The notes under the pieces were generated by a model. The model saw only the letters and a program-made list of their open reading frames with translations. It did no database searches and was not told where the DNA came from. A stretch of 6,664 nt of DNA from Azonexaceae bacterium (GTDB lineage Bacteria; Pseudomonadota; Gammaproteobacteria; Burkholderiales; Rhodocyclaceae), in NCBI GenBank assembly GCA_009469665.1, contig SSTB01000169.1, positions 1-6,664 of the forward strand, written 5' to 3'. Both the position numbers and the translations under genes were made by a program. Below, one piece after another: positions 6,522 to 6,664 of this stretch; position 1 is the stretch's first letter, and each line of letters begins with the position of its first letter.

Positions 6522-6664
6522 ATGAAACAGTATGTGATCGAACGCGACATCCCCGGCGTCGGCGCCCTCAACCCGGAACAGCTCAAGGGGGCCGCCGGCA
6601 CCTCCAACGGTGCCCTGGCCCAGCTGGGCGGGAAAGTGCAGTGGGTGCATTCCTATGTGGTCGC
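6522..6664 (+). CDS. DUF4242-type small protein, N-terminal part (3' end outside window)
   Basis: The first 47 codons, cut by the window edge, begin MKQYVIERDIPGVG, continue with ALNPEQLKGAAGTSNGALAQ, and reach VQWVHSYVV. This pattern (short strand YVIERDIPG, helix with several alanines, then a strand W-x-H-S-Y-V) matches the small ferredoxin-like DUF4242 family, whose members are about 80-95 residues. Some actinobacterial relatives have been described as nickel-responsive, but nothing here shows metal binding. The ATG is backed by a strong ribosome binding site and a consensus -10 box about 80 bases upstream, so the gene is probably well expressed. The role is unknown. Confidence 0.78.
   Translation, partial: MKQYVIERDIPGVGALNPEQLKGAAGTSNGALAQLGGKVQWVHSYVV

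Noticed and set aside
6502..6542. Nine-base direct repeat GTGATCGAA flanking the DUF4242-type gene start
   Set aside because: One copy is upstream and the other encodes Val-Ile-Glu in the conserved N-terminus. A single short pair is probably coincidence.

Overview
The window reads as high-GC betaproteobacterial DNA. The protein styles (a UrtA-type amide/urea binding protein, a soluble PAS/NarL-type two-component pair, a DUF4242-type small protein) would fit a Rhodocyclaceae-like organism such as the Azospira, Thauera or Dechloromonas group. That placement is an inference from general resemblance, not from a search. There are no RNA genes, CRISPR arrays, insertion sequences or integrases.

Layout from left to right. 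(1) The 3' end of a urea/short-chain amide ABC transporter binding protein (urtA) ends at 388 and is closed by a strong intrinsic terminator at 407-432. (2) A tight two-gene operon at 529-2339 encodes a cytoplasmic PAS histidine kinase of the HisKA_3/NarX-UhpB class and a LuxR/NarL-type response regulator. The two genes overlap by four bases (ATGA). (3) Facing it across only 8 bp, on the minus strand, is a SRAP (YedK/HMCES-like) gene at 2348-2995, which acts on abasic sites in single-stranded DNA. Upstream of it on the same strand is a TPR-repeat lipoprotein at 3071-3991. (4) From about 3992 to 5009 there is no intact gene. The stretch is a decayed interval in which the N-terminal piece of a DJ-1/PfpI-family gene (about 4463-4597) abuts the C-terminal quarter of a HipA-type kinase gene (about 4605-4937). 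(5) A minus-strand MFS transporter occupies 5010-6179. (6) After a 342-bp divergent intergenic region containing a consensus -10 hexamer and a strong ribosome binding site, the first 47 codons of a DUF4242-type protein run off the right edge.

Functionally, the kinase and regulator clearly work together: coupled translation and matched HisKA_3/NarL classes. Their signal and target cannot be read from the sequence. The SRAP protein, the lipoprotein and the transporter look like independent housekeeping or accessory genes. The most unusual items are the PfpI/HipA deletion scar and a possible 40-codon leader ORF whose stop overlaps an internal start of the lipoprotein gene. I did not find a convincing new multi-gene system in this window.
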